A stretch of DNA of 11,418 nucleotides from Planctomycetota bacterium (GTDB lineage Bacteria; Planctomycetota; Planctomycetia; Pirellulales; Thermoguttaceae), in the NCBI GenBank assembly GCA_021784975.1, contig JAJYGU010000033.1:1-11418 (forward strand). Reading direction: 5' to 3'. Position numbers and translations under genes: made by a program. This document shows positions 6,060-11,418 of this stretch, piece after piece. Positions within the stretch are counted from its first letter, which is position 1; each line of letters starts with the position of its first letter. Below the pieces are notes generated by a model. That model worked only from the letters and a program-made list of their open reading frames with translations. It was not told where the DNA came from and ran no database searches.

Positions 6060-8222
6060 ATGACCAGCGTCACCCTGCCTTACGAGCTCGACAACACCGC
6101 TGAAGACCCCAGGCGGCGGCCAGCGCTGATTACCGGCGAGGCCGGGCTCGGCTTCGATCGGGTCACCGACGAGGTCTGCCGGGTGGCCGAGGCCCGCCGC
6201 CCACCGCGGGCATGGTATCTGGCCATGGGAGTCTCATCGCTCGGCCTGGCCATCCTCGTAGTGATGGTGGCCTATTTGGTGTTCACCGGCATCGGTGTGT
6301 GGAACTTGAACCGGCCGGTGTGCTGGGCCTTCGATATCACCAATTTCGTGTTTTGGATCGGCATTGGCCATGCCGGCACGCTGATTTCCGCGATCCTCTT
6401 CCTCCTCCGCCAGAAATGGCGGACCAGCATCAACCGCTTCGCCGAGGCCATGACCATCTTCGCGGTGATCTGCGCGGGGCTGTTTCCGGCCATCCATTTG
6501 GGGCGCATCTGGTTCGCCTATTGGCTGTTCCCCTATCCCAACCAGATGGGCACCTGGCCGAACTTCGTCAGTCCGCTGGTCTGGGACGTGTTCGCGGTGA
6601 GCACCTACGCCACCGTATCGCTGTTGTTCTGGTACATGGGCATGGTGCCCGACCTGGCGACCTTCCGCGATCGGGCCACGACGAAACTGCGTTTCTACAT
6701 CTACGGCGCGCTGAGCCTGGGCTGGCGGGGGAGCCAGCGGCACTGGCACGTCTATGAGCGGGCCTATCTGCTGCTGGCCGCCTTGGCCACCGCCCTGGTG
6801 GTCTCGGTGCACAGCGTGGTGAGCACCGATTTCGCCGTGGCTCAACTACCCGGCTGGCACAGCACTATCTTCCCGCCCTACTTCGTGGCCGGAGCGATCT
6901 TCAGCGGATTCGCCATGGTCGTTACCTTGGCCATCCCTGCCCGCGAGATGTTCGGCCTGAAAGACTTCATCACGCCGCGGCACCTCGACAACATGGCCAA
7001 AATCATTCTGGTCACCAGTTGCATGGTGGGCTACTCCTACCTGATGGAGTTTTTCACCGCCTGGCGGAGCGGCAACCCCTGGGACCAATTCCACTTCCTG
7101 AACCGCATGTTCGGGCCGATGGGCTGGTGCGGCTGGGTGATGCTGATCTGCAATGCGGTGATCCCGCAGGTCTTGTGGCTGAAGTTCGCCCGCCGCAAAG
7201 TGTGGATCCTGTTCGTCGTCAGCGTGCTGGTCAACGTAGGTATGTGGTTCGAGCGGTTTGTGATTATCGCGGTCGGCCTGCACCGTGACTTTCTGCCGTC
7301 GAATTGGGGAAGCTACCGCCCAAGTTACGTCGAGGTGTGGACCTTGGTCGGCAGCTTCGGCCTGTTCCTGACGCTTTTTATGTTGTTCTGCCGTTATCTT
7401 CCCATGGTGGCGATGGCGGAGGTGAAGGGCATCCTGCCGGTGGGACATGAGGGACCGTCCCAATTTCGGGCAGCCAGCGATGCGCAGTTGCCCGAAATGG
7501 GGAGTGCCTCCTCGGGAATTGCGCCGATTCTAGATTCCCCTCACCCTAACCCTCTCCCGGAGGGAGAGGGGACCGAGGCTGCTAGCCATCTCCCGGAGGG
7601 AGAGGGGACTGAACATGCCTCAAGCGCCCCTCACCCCGGCCATCTCCCGGAGGGAGAGGGCGAGCCGTGGGGCCTGCTGGCCACCTATCGTGATCCGGCG
7701 GCGCTGCGGGCGGCGGCGCGCGTGGTGCGCGACGCCGGCTACCGCCAATGGGATTGCTACAGTCCCTTCCCGGTCCACGGTCTGGACGAGGCCATGGGGA
7801 TCCGCCCAACGGTGCTGCCTTGGCTGGTGTTCGCGGGCGGTTTGGCCGGTTGCATGCTCGCCTTGGTCATGCAGTGGTATGTCAACTCGCCGTTCACCGC
7901 CGTGAGCGCGGCGGGTGGGCTGGCTGGCCTACCCTTGGTCTTCAGCGGCAAACCCTACTGGAGCCTGGCGGCCAATATCCCGATTGCCTTTGAATTGACG
8001 GTTTTGCTCGCTTCGCTCACCGCCTTTCTGGGCCTGTGGGCACTAGTTCGCCTGCCGCGGTATCATTTCCCGCCCTTCGCCAGCCGGCAATTCCGCAAAG
8101 TGACCGACGACGGATTCACTCTGGTGATCGAGGCGCGGGACGAAAAATTCAATCGGGCGACGACGCGGGAGTTGATTCGCTCAACAGGGTGCGTAGCAGT
8201 GGAGGAAATCAAGGACACATAG
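6060..8222 (+). CDS. ACIII subunits ActC and ActD fused in one protein
   Basis: A 720-residue fusion of two ACIII subunits usually made separately. Residues about 1-460 are ActC, an NrfD/PsrC-type membrane protein that binds and oxidises quinol. About ten hydrophobic helices are visible (roughly 55-77, 92-115, 130-150, 170-193, 235-255, 270-293, 313-332, 355-373, 380-405, 425-447). Conserved-looking pieces include GIGHAGTLISAILFLLRQ (101-118) and FPAIHLGR (142-149). Residues about 536-720 are ActD (DUF3341): GLLATYRDP (538-546), YRQWDCYSPFPVHGLDEAMG (561-580), two helices (about 586-606 and 641-663) and a YHFPPF element (668-673). The linker, about 463-535, is almost entirely encoded by palindromic repeats and contains LPEGEG three times. 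The reading frame is continuous, with no internal stop. The gene starts 2 bp after actB, so the pair is tightly co-transcribed. Confidence 0.92.
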   Translation: MTSVTLPYELDNTAEDPRRRPALITGEAGLGFDRVTDEVCRVAEARRPPRAWYLAMGVSSLGLAILVVMVAYLVFTGIGVWNLNRPVCWAFDITNFVFWIGIGHAGTLISAILFLLRQKWRTSINRFAEAMTIFAVICAGLFPAIHLGRIWFAYWLFPYPNQMGTWPNFVSPLVWDVFAVSTYATVSLLFWYMGMVPDLATFRDRATTKLRFYIYGALSLGWRGSQRHWHVYERAYLLLAALATALVVSVHSVVSTDFAVAQLPGWHSTIFPPYFVAGAIFSGFAMVVTLAIPAREMFGLKDFITPRHLDNMAKIILVTSCMVGYSYLMEFFTAWRSGNPWDQFHFLNRMFGPMGWCGWVMLICNAVIPQVLWLKFARRKVWILFVVSVLVNVGMWFERFVIIAVGLHRDFLPSNWGSYRPSYVEVWTLVGSFGLFLTLFMLFCRYLPMVAMAEVKGILPVGHEGPSQFRAASDAQLPEMGSASSGIAPILDSPHPNPLPEGEGTEAASHLPEGEGTEHASSAPHPGHLPEGEGEPWGLLATYRDPAALRAAARVVRDAGYRQWDCYSPFPVHGLDEAMGIRPTVLPWLVFAGGLAGCMLALVMQWYVNSPFTAVSAAGGLAGLPLVFSGKPYWSLAANIPIAFELTVLLASLTAFLGLWALVRLPRYHFPPFASRQFRKVTDDGFTLVIEARDEKFNRATTRELIRSTGCVAVEEIKDT
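7451..7511. repeat. GGGGAC-family element in the ActC-ActD linker
   Basis: GGGACCGTCCC at 7451-7461 is followed by ATTTCGGGCA at 7463-7472, which pairs perfectly over 10 bp with TGCCCGAAAT at 7489-7498. GGGGAGTGCCTCC follows at 7499-7511. The order palindrome, AT-rich stem, return arm, G-rich palindrome copies the design of the element at 39-82. It is read through in frame as the first half of the linker. Confidence 0.7.
7537..7661. repeat. Three CTCCCGGAGGGAG hairpins in the ActC-ActD linker
   Basis: Three copies of CTCCCGGAGGGAGAGGG lie at about 7551-7571, 7586-7607 and 7640-7660. Copies one and three are preceded by CCCCTCACCC. All three are read in the same phase and give LPEGEG; the one in actB does too. 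From memory, CCCTCACCC(N)CTCTCCCGGAGGGAG repeats occur in many proteobacterial genomes as well, so this may be a widely distributed element. No frame of the core contains a stop codon, which makes in-frame insertion tolerable. Confidence 0.88.
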
Positions 8223-8261
8223 CCCGATATTTACCAAACCGCAGAGGACGCGGCGGAAGAA

Positions 8262-8379
8262 TGCAAAATGCAAAATGAAGACTGCAAAATGCAAAATGGA
8301 AGACGCTTGACTTGCCGTCCGCTTTCGGCTTTCGGCTTTCCGCTTTGCGCCGTCATCCCTCATCCCTCATCCCTCATCC
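8262..8379. repeat. Three adjacent heptanucleotide tandem-repeat tracts
   Basis: In the 167-bp gap between actC-actD and actE lie three different 7-bp tandem tracts. The first has TGCAAAA twice, TGAAGAC, TGCAAAA twice and then TGGAAGA (8262-8303). The second has four units of the CGCTTTC/GGCTTTC type (8320-8347). The third has CATCCCT three times plus CATCC (8354-8379). All share a 7-bp period but differ in sequence. This resembles the short tandemly repeated repetitive (STRR) sequences described in cyanobacteria. The last tract ends 10 bp before the actE start and no Shine-Dalgarno sequence is visible there. Confidence 0.85.
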
Positions 8380-8389
8380 AGTTTAGTCG

Positions 8390-9148
8390 ATGTCGAAGAC
8401 ATTCCTAGGAATCTTGCTGGTCGTTGCGGTTGCGGCGGTGGTCCCGTTCGGGATGATCGCTCTGAGCCGCTCGCGCCCCTCTCCGCTGCGGCCGGTGCAT
8501 CCAATCCTGGACATGGTTCGTCAGCCCAAGTTCAAGCCCCAGAGTCAGAATGCGATGTTCGCCGACGGCCGGGCGATGCGGCCGTTGATCCCTGGCGTCG
8601 AGGCCCGCGGCGATCTGGCGGTTTCCAACGAGGTGCTCAACGATCCTTCGTTTCCGCGGCTGATCGACGACCGCCGGAGTGCTTTTGTGCCGAATAGTGC
8701 GGAAGCCTATGATCGCGTCCTACAAGGCGTCGAGACCAAGGCCAAAGGCCAAAAGGGCTGGGTCGAAGTGATTCCGCTGCCGGTGACTGCCGACCTCATA
8801 GAGCGCGGCCGGGAACGGTTCAATATCTACTGTGCCCCGTGTCACGGCTTGAGCGGTTACGGCGACGGCGCGGTCGCCCGCCGGGCAGCGGAGATGCAGG
8901 CTTCGGGGGCCGACACGGCCGCCGGCTGGGTCGCTCCCACCAGCTACCACAGCGACGAAATCCGTAGCCGGCCGGTGGGTCGCCTCTATAATACCGTGAC
9001 CAACGGGGTCCGCACCATGCCGGCCTATGATAAACAGATATCCGTGCTGGACCGCTGGGCGATTGTCGCCTATGTGAAGGCCCTGCAACGGAGCCAGCAC
9101 GCGAAGCCCGCGGACGTGCCCGAGACGGAGCGAGACAAGTATCGCTAG
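8390..9148 (+). CDS. actE: ACIII subunit ActE, monoheme cytochrome c
   Basis: Membrane-attached monoheme cytochrome c of alternative complex III, thought to relay electrons from the complex to periplasmic carriers or an associated oxidase. The 252-residue protein begins with one hydrophobic segment (about 5-25) that can act as an uncleaved anchor; no lipobox Cys is visible, although ActE is a lipoprotein in some other lineages. An ActE-like stretch AMFADGRAMRPLIPGVEARGD follows (55-75; the hallmark is DGRAMRP). The heme site is CAPCH (148-152) in NIYCAPCHGLSGYGDG, and Met210 in VRTMPAY is the likely sixth ligand. The C-terminal helix WAIVAYVKALQ (223-233) is typical of class I cytochromes c. 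Upstream are heptanucleotide repeats with no recognisable ribosome binding site; 13 bp downstream is a terminator-like hairpin. Confidence 0.92.
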   Translation: MSKTFLGILLVVAVAAVVPFGMIALSRSRPSPLRPVHPILDMVRQPKFKPQSQNAMFADGRAMRPLIPGVEARGDLAVSNEVLNDPSFPRLIDDRRSAFVPNSAEAYDRVLQGVETKAKGQKGWVEVIPLPVTADLIERGRERFNIYCAPCHGLSGYGDGAVARRAAEMQASGADTAAGWVAPTSYHSDEIRSRPVGRLYNTVTNGVRTMPAYDKQISVLDRWAIVAYVKALQRSQHAKPADVPETERDKYR

Positions 9149-9150
9149 GC

Positions 9151-9184
9151 CTTTTGGAGTGCGGCAATTTTTGCCGCTTTTCGG
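9151..9184. repeat. Hairpin repeat after actE, possible terminator
   Basis: GCGGCAA (9161-9167) and TTGCCGC (9171-9177) form a perfect 7-bp stem with a TTT loop, followed by TTTTC. It lies 13 bp after the actE stop and has the form of a weak intrinsic terminator. The whole 34-bp segment is also an inverted, diverged copy of 9252-9285, so it is primarily a repeat unit. If it terminates, it would attenuate transcription of actF and the genes beyond. Confidence 0.7.
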
Positions 9185-9251
9185 CGTGTTTCACAACTTC
9201 GATGCCATGTTCGGTTCACCTGAAGACTGTTTCGCGATCTTCCGCGCGGCT

Positions 9252-9285
9252 CGGAAAAGCGGTGATAAATCACCGCAGTCCAAAG
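9252..9285. repeat. Inverted partner copy of the 9151 hairpin repeat
   Basis: GCGGTGAT (9259-9266) and ATCACCGC (9269-9276) form a perfect 8-bp stem. The reverse complement of this segment aligns with 9151-9184 through TTGGA, TGCGG, ATTT and CCGCTTTTC. The stem differs by CA/TG in one copy and TG/CA in the other, so pairing is kept. A related hairpin is at 11279-11298. Confidence 0.78.
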
Positions 9286-9312
9286 TTTCGCAGGTTTAGC
9301 GAGTAATACGCC

Positions 9313-10704
9313 ATGCAACACGCAACCCCCACATCCCTGTCGCCGAACGCGCCAAATGAGCTTTGGCAGTTGGGCCCGGCGGCGCGGCGGATGACGGTAT
9401 CGGGCAGCGTGCTTGCGGTGGCAGGCTTGTTCGGTATTGCGGCACTAATCGGTGGCCAGTCGTCACTCTGGTTCTCGCTGTTCGCGCATGCATATCTCGT
9501 CGCCTTCACCTTCTACTTGTCGATCACCCTCGGCGCCTTGTTTTTCGTGATGCTGCACCACCTCAGCCGCGCGGGCTGGAGTGTCACGTTGCGTCGGCTG
9601 GCGGAGGCCCTCAGCGGCAACATCGGTCTGATGGGGCTGCTGTTTCTGATGATGCTCGTGTTGACGCGGCATGGGTGGACGCCTGAGGAGGACCTTCGCG
9701 CCGCGTTGCAGTTTGGACCGTCACCGATGCATCCCTTTGTGGCGATCGCGATGGGTGTTCAGCTCGATTTCACGGGGCTTATTGTGCGTTTCGTTATCTA
9801 CTTTGCCGTCTGGCTCCTTTTGACCTGGTACCTCCGCAGCCGGTCGATCCGCCAGGATTCCAGCGGCGACGTATCGCTCAGCCGCGCGATGGAGCGGATG
9901 TCCGCCTTCGGCATGATTGCCTACGCACTGACCATCACCTTTGCGGCCGTGGATTTGTTGATGAGCCTGAGCCCCCATTGGTTCTCGACGATTTTTGGCG
10001 TGTATTTCTTTACCGGCAGCGTGCTTAGCGGCCTGATCACGCTTGCCCTGCTCGCCTTCTGGCTTCAGGCCAATGGCCGCATCGGCCCGGCCATCACTGC
10101 GGAGCACTACCACGACCTGGGCAAGCTGATCTTTGCCTTCGTCTTCTTCTGGGGCTACATCGCCTTCAGCCAATACTTGTTGATCTGGTATGCGAATCTG
10201 CCGGAGGAGACGCAGTTCTACATGCCCCGGCAGATCGGCCCTTGGGCCGCGGTGTCGATTGTGCTGGTGGTCTTCCACTTGCTGATCCCCTTCGTCGGCC
10301 TGCTTTCGCGGCACGCGAAACGTCGGCGGAGGGTTCTGGTTTTCTGGTCGGTTTGGCTGCTGGCCGCGCACCTGCTCGACCTGTTCTGGCTAATCATGCC
10401 CAACGTGTACATCGAAAAGATCCCCGAGGCGGTGGGCGCGGCCCCAGGAACGCCGCTGCCCGAGGCGCTGAAGCACCTGCTGGCCTCGCCGCAGGCGGTC
10501 TATCAATTGGCCCAGCAACACCAGGGATTCATGCGGGCAGTGGAGGCGCCGCTGGAGCCGAGGTCGCTGGCTATCCTGTTGGGGATGGTGCTGTGGATGG
10601 GCGGCTTGTATCTGTTGAACACCGCTCGGCTGCTGCGAAAGGCGGCCCTAGTGCCGGTGCAGGATCCCCGCCTGGCGGAATCGTTGGCCTTCGAGAACCT
10701 TTAG
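9313..10704 (+). CDS. actF: ACIII subunit ActF, NrfD-type membrane protein
   Basis: Second large integral membrane subunit of alternative complex III, related to ActC and the NrfD/PsrC family; it supports the complex in the membrane and is proposed to take part in proton movement. The 463-residue length fits ActF. About ten hydrophobic helices are visible (roughly 31-48, 54-81, 102-117, 153-173, 199-220, 226-250, 270-293, 309-331, 341-362, 417-437). Recognisable pieces include LFAHAYLVAFTFYLSITLGA (56-75), a loop with SPHWFSTIFGVYFFTGS (220-236), AEHYHDLGKL (263-272) and WGYIAFSQYLLIWYANLPEE (280-299). These resemble the ActF/quinol:cytochrome c oxidoreductase proteins I know. The start at 9313 has no strong Shine-Dalgarno sequence, and the 164 bp before it holds an inverted repeat pair. 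A 93-bp repeat follows the stop. Confidence 0.93.
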   Translation: MQHATPTSLSPNAPNELWQLGPAARRMTVSGSVLAVAGLFGIAALIGGQSSLWFSLFAHAYLVAFTFYLSITLGALFFVMLHHLSRAGWSVTLRRLAEALSGNIGLMGLLFLMMLVLTRHGWTPEEDLRAALQFGPSPMHPFVAIAMGVQLDFTGLIVRFVIYFAVWLLLTWYLRSRSIRQDSSGDVSLSRAMERMSAFGMIAYALTITFAAVDLLMSLSPHWFSTIFGVYFFTGSVLSGLITLALLAFWLQANGRIGPAITAEHYHDLGKLIFAFVFFWGYIAFSQYLLIWYANLPEETQFYMPRQIGPWAAVSIVLVVFHLLIPFVGLLSRHAKRRRRVLVFWSVWLLAAHLLDLFWLIMPNVYIEKIPEAVGAAPGTPLPEALKHLLASPQAVYQLAQQHQGFMRAVEAPLEPRSLAILLGMVLWMGGLYLLNTARLLRKAALVPVQDPRLAESLAFENL

Positions 10705-10706
10705 AA

Positions 10707-10799
10707 CGTCTAACAAAAAGGGGACTGGCTCCGAGCCAATCCGAGTAAGTTGTGGGAAGTAGGGCTGCTGCGAGGTGCCTGTCCCCTTTTTGTTAGACG
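10707..10799. repeat. 93-bp MITE-like element with 23-bp inverted ends
   Basis: The terminal arms at 10707-10729 and 10777-10799 are inverted repeats of 23 bp with one mismatch, at the centre of GAC(T/A)G. The inside contains a small hairpin, TGGCT-CCG-AGCCA (10726-10738). Each arm has an A5/T5 run next to GGGGAC/GTCCCC, so the RNA could resemble a bidirectional terminator. It begins three bases after the actF stop and ends nine bases before the next start. It is the longest and best-preserved member of the GGGGAC family in this window. Confidence 0.9.
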
Positions 10800-10808
10800 A
10801 GCGGAACC

Positions 10809-11213
10809 ATGAGCCACGAACACCCCGAACACGCGACCACCTTATCGGCACCGCCGTCCGCCGCGGAGCCGCAATTTGAAGGCGACGAGATCAACGCCGG
10901 CCTGCTGACGGTGATCGGATGCTTTCTGGCGGTCACGGTGCTCCTGGTCGTGGTTTTGCTCCAGGCCTGGTTCTACAATTGGAAGGCCGACGCGACGGCC
11001 TCCCAGACCATCCCCAGCAGCGATCCACAAACCCTGCTCGGCCGGGCCCTAGTCGAACAGCAGGAACAGATCAACAGCTATCACTGGGTCAATCGCGAAG
11101 CCAACGTGCGGGCGATCCCCATCGAGCGGGCCATGCAGTTGGTGGTGGCGGAAATGGCGGCCCAACAGAAGGCGACACAGCGGCCGAGCGGAAAAGAGGG
11201 AGGGAAGCCATGA
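10809..11213 (+). CDS. Single-helix membrane protein of unknown function in the ACIII/oxidase cluster
   Basis: A 134-residue protein with a short soluble N-terminus (rich in His, Pro and Glu), one hydrophobic helix (about 29-54, GLLTVIGCFLAVTVLLVVVL) and a C-terminal domain. The latter contains LLGRALVEQQEQINSYHW (77-94) and then NREANVRAIPIERAMQLV (95-112). From memory, a pattern of the form Y-x-W-V-(D/N)-x5-8-IPI-x-RAM recurs in small proteins encoded near SCO and cytochrome oxidase genes, but its function is not known to me. It lies between actF and an exported protein whose start overlaps its stop (ATGA), so the two are translationally coupled. It could be an accessory ACIII subunit like the small extra subunits reported in some species, or an assembly factor for the downstream oxidase. 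The C-terminus is Lys/Gly-rich and looks disordered. Confidence 0.8.
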   Translation: MSHEHPEHATTLSAPPSAAEPQFEGDEINAGLLTVIGCFLAVTVLLVVVLLQAWFYNWKADATASQTIPSSDPQTLLGRALVEQQEQINSYHWVNREANVRAIPIERAMQLVVAEMAAQQKATQRPSGKEGGKP

Positions 11214-11418
11214 GGGCAGTTGAGCGGACGTTTCCAACCGTCCCTACAGGACGGGCGAGGTTGTTTTTCCCATTGGGACCCGGCGATGAATCACCGGGCT
11301 ACGATCCATCGCCCCGGGCGGCGCGAAATCAACGCATTTGCCTTCGTTCCGCCTGCGTCGGTCTGCTTTGGTTGGGCATCGTCCTCTCCGCCCTGCCTGC
11401 TGCTGCCCAGTCCAACGA
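11210..11418 (+). CDS. Exported protein, N-terminal fragment (SCO/SenC suspected from context)
   Basis: The reading frame is open from the ATG at 11210 to the window end (69 codons seen). The ATG overlaps the previous stop as ATGA and follows a strong purine-rich site, GAGGGAGGGAAG, at 11196-11207. Residues about 49-61 (VGLLWLGIVLSAL) form the hydrophobic core of a signal peptide with likely cleavage after Ala66 (PAAA-QSN), so the product is exported. The first 40 or so residues before the signal are unusual and are encoded by hairpin repeats, so the true start may be a non-ATG codon further in. No catalytic motif falls in the window. In other ACIII clusters a SCO1/SenC copper chaperone followed by cytochrome oxidase genes often occupies this position; that identity is inference from context only. 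Confidence 0.6.
   Translation, partial: MRAVERTFPTVPTGRARLFFPLGPGDESPGYDPSPRAARNQRICLRSACVGLLWLGIVLSALPAAAQSN
11226..11298. repeat. Two short hairpins at the start of the partial exported-protein gene
   Basis: GGACG (11226-11230) pairs with CGTCC (11239-11243). CCCGGCGAT (11279-11287) pairs with ATCACCGGG (11290-11298) with one mismatch around a 2-nt loop. The second has the same GG(C/T)GAT-NN-ATC(G/A)CC core as the hairpin at 9259-9276, so it is probably another member of that class. Both are translated as part of the odd leader before the signal peptide. Confidence 0.6.

Noticed and set aside
6060..8222. ActC-ActD fusion as an assembly error
   Set aside because: The frame is continuous, both halves are complete and intact, and the linker is stop-free repeat sequence. 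An error in the repeats remains possible but nothing in the sequence points to one.
8307..8335. Promoter for actE at TTGACT (8307-8312)
   Set aside because: No -10-like sequence occurs at a suitable distance; the downstream bases are GC-rich heptad repeats.
8262..8379. CRISPR-like array
   Set aside because: Units are 7 bp, directly tandem with no spacers, and of three different sequences; this is a tandem repeat region.
11286..11418. Alternative start at ATG 11286 for the last gene
   Set aside because: It is in a different frame and does not give a signal peptide or other sensible N-terminus, whereas the 11210 frame does.

Overview
The window is about 11.4 kb of GC-rich bacterial DNA in which every convincing gene reads on the + strand. 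Gene content points to a planctomycete, probably of the Pirellulales type. The grounds are a DUF1080 (PF06439) protein with a planctomycete-style N-terminal beta domain, an alternative complex III cluster, weak or absent Shine-Dalgarno sequences before most genes, and dense short palindromic repeats. The taxonomic placement is inference from gene style, not from a marker gene.

Layout. Positions 1-117 hold a nested palindromic repeat. A class I purine nucleoside phosphorylase follows (118-951). A sigma70-like promoter at 986-1013 precedes a secreted DUF1080 protein (1066-2064). From 2098 to 10704 runs an alternative complex III (ACIII, quinol:electron-acceptor oxidoreductase) operon. Its genes are actA (pentaheme cytochrome c), actB (Tat-exported fusion of a MopB-like domain and an iron-sulfur domain), a fused actC-actD (NrfD-type membrane protein plus DUF3341 protein), actE (monoheme cytochrome c) and actF (second NrfD-type membrane protein). 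A single-helix membrane protein of unknown function follows (10809-11213). It overlaps by ATGA the start of an exported protein cut by the window end (11210 onward), which could be a SCO/SenC copper chaperone judged by context only.

How the genes work together. By family knowledge, ActC oxidises menaquinol or ubiquinol. Electrons then pass through the iron-sulfur clusters of ActB to the hemes of ActA and ActE, and on to a terminal oxidase that is usually encoded just downstream. ActF and ActD complete the membrane part. The window ends where the oxidase genes would be expected.

The most unusual aspect is how heavily the ACIII operon is invaded by short palindromic repeats. At least four repeat classes occur. 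(a) A GGGGAC(A/T)G element of about 33-93 bp has five copies, two of them inside genes. (b) A CTCCCGGAGGGAG hairpin is inserted in frame once in actB and three times in actC-actD, and encodes LPEGEG each time. (c) A GCGG-stem hairpin is present as an inverted pair with compensatory stem changes between actE and actF, and a related hairpin lies near the window end. (d) Three different heptanucleotide tandem tracts lie side by side before actE. Every intergenic gap longer than 70 bp inside the operon is built largely of these repeats, and the ActC-ActD fusion linker is almost entirely repeat-derived.
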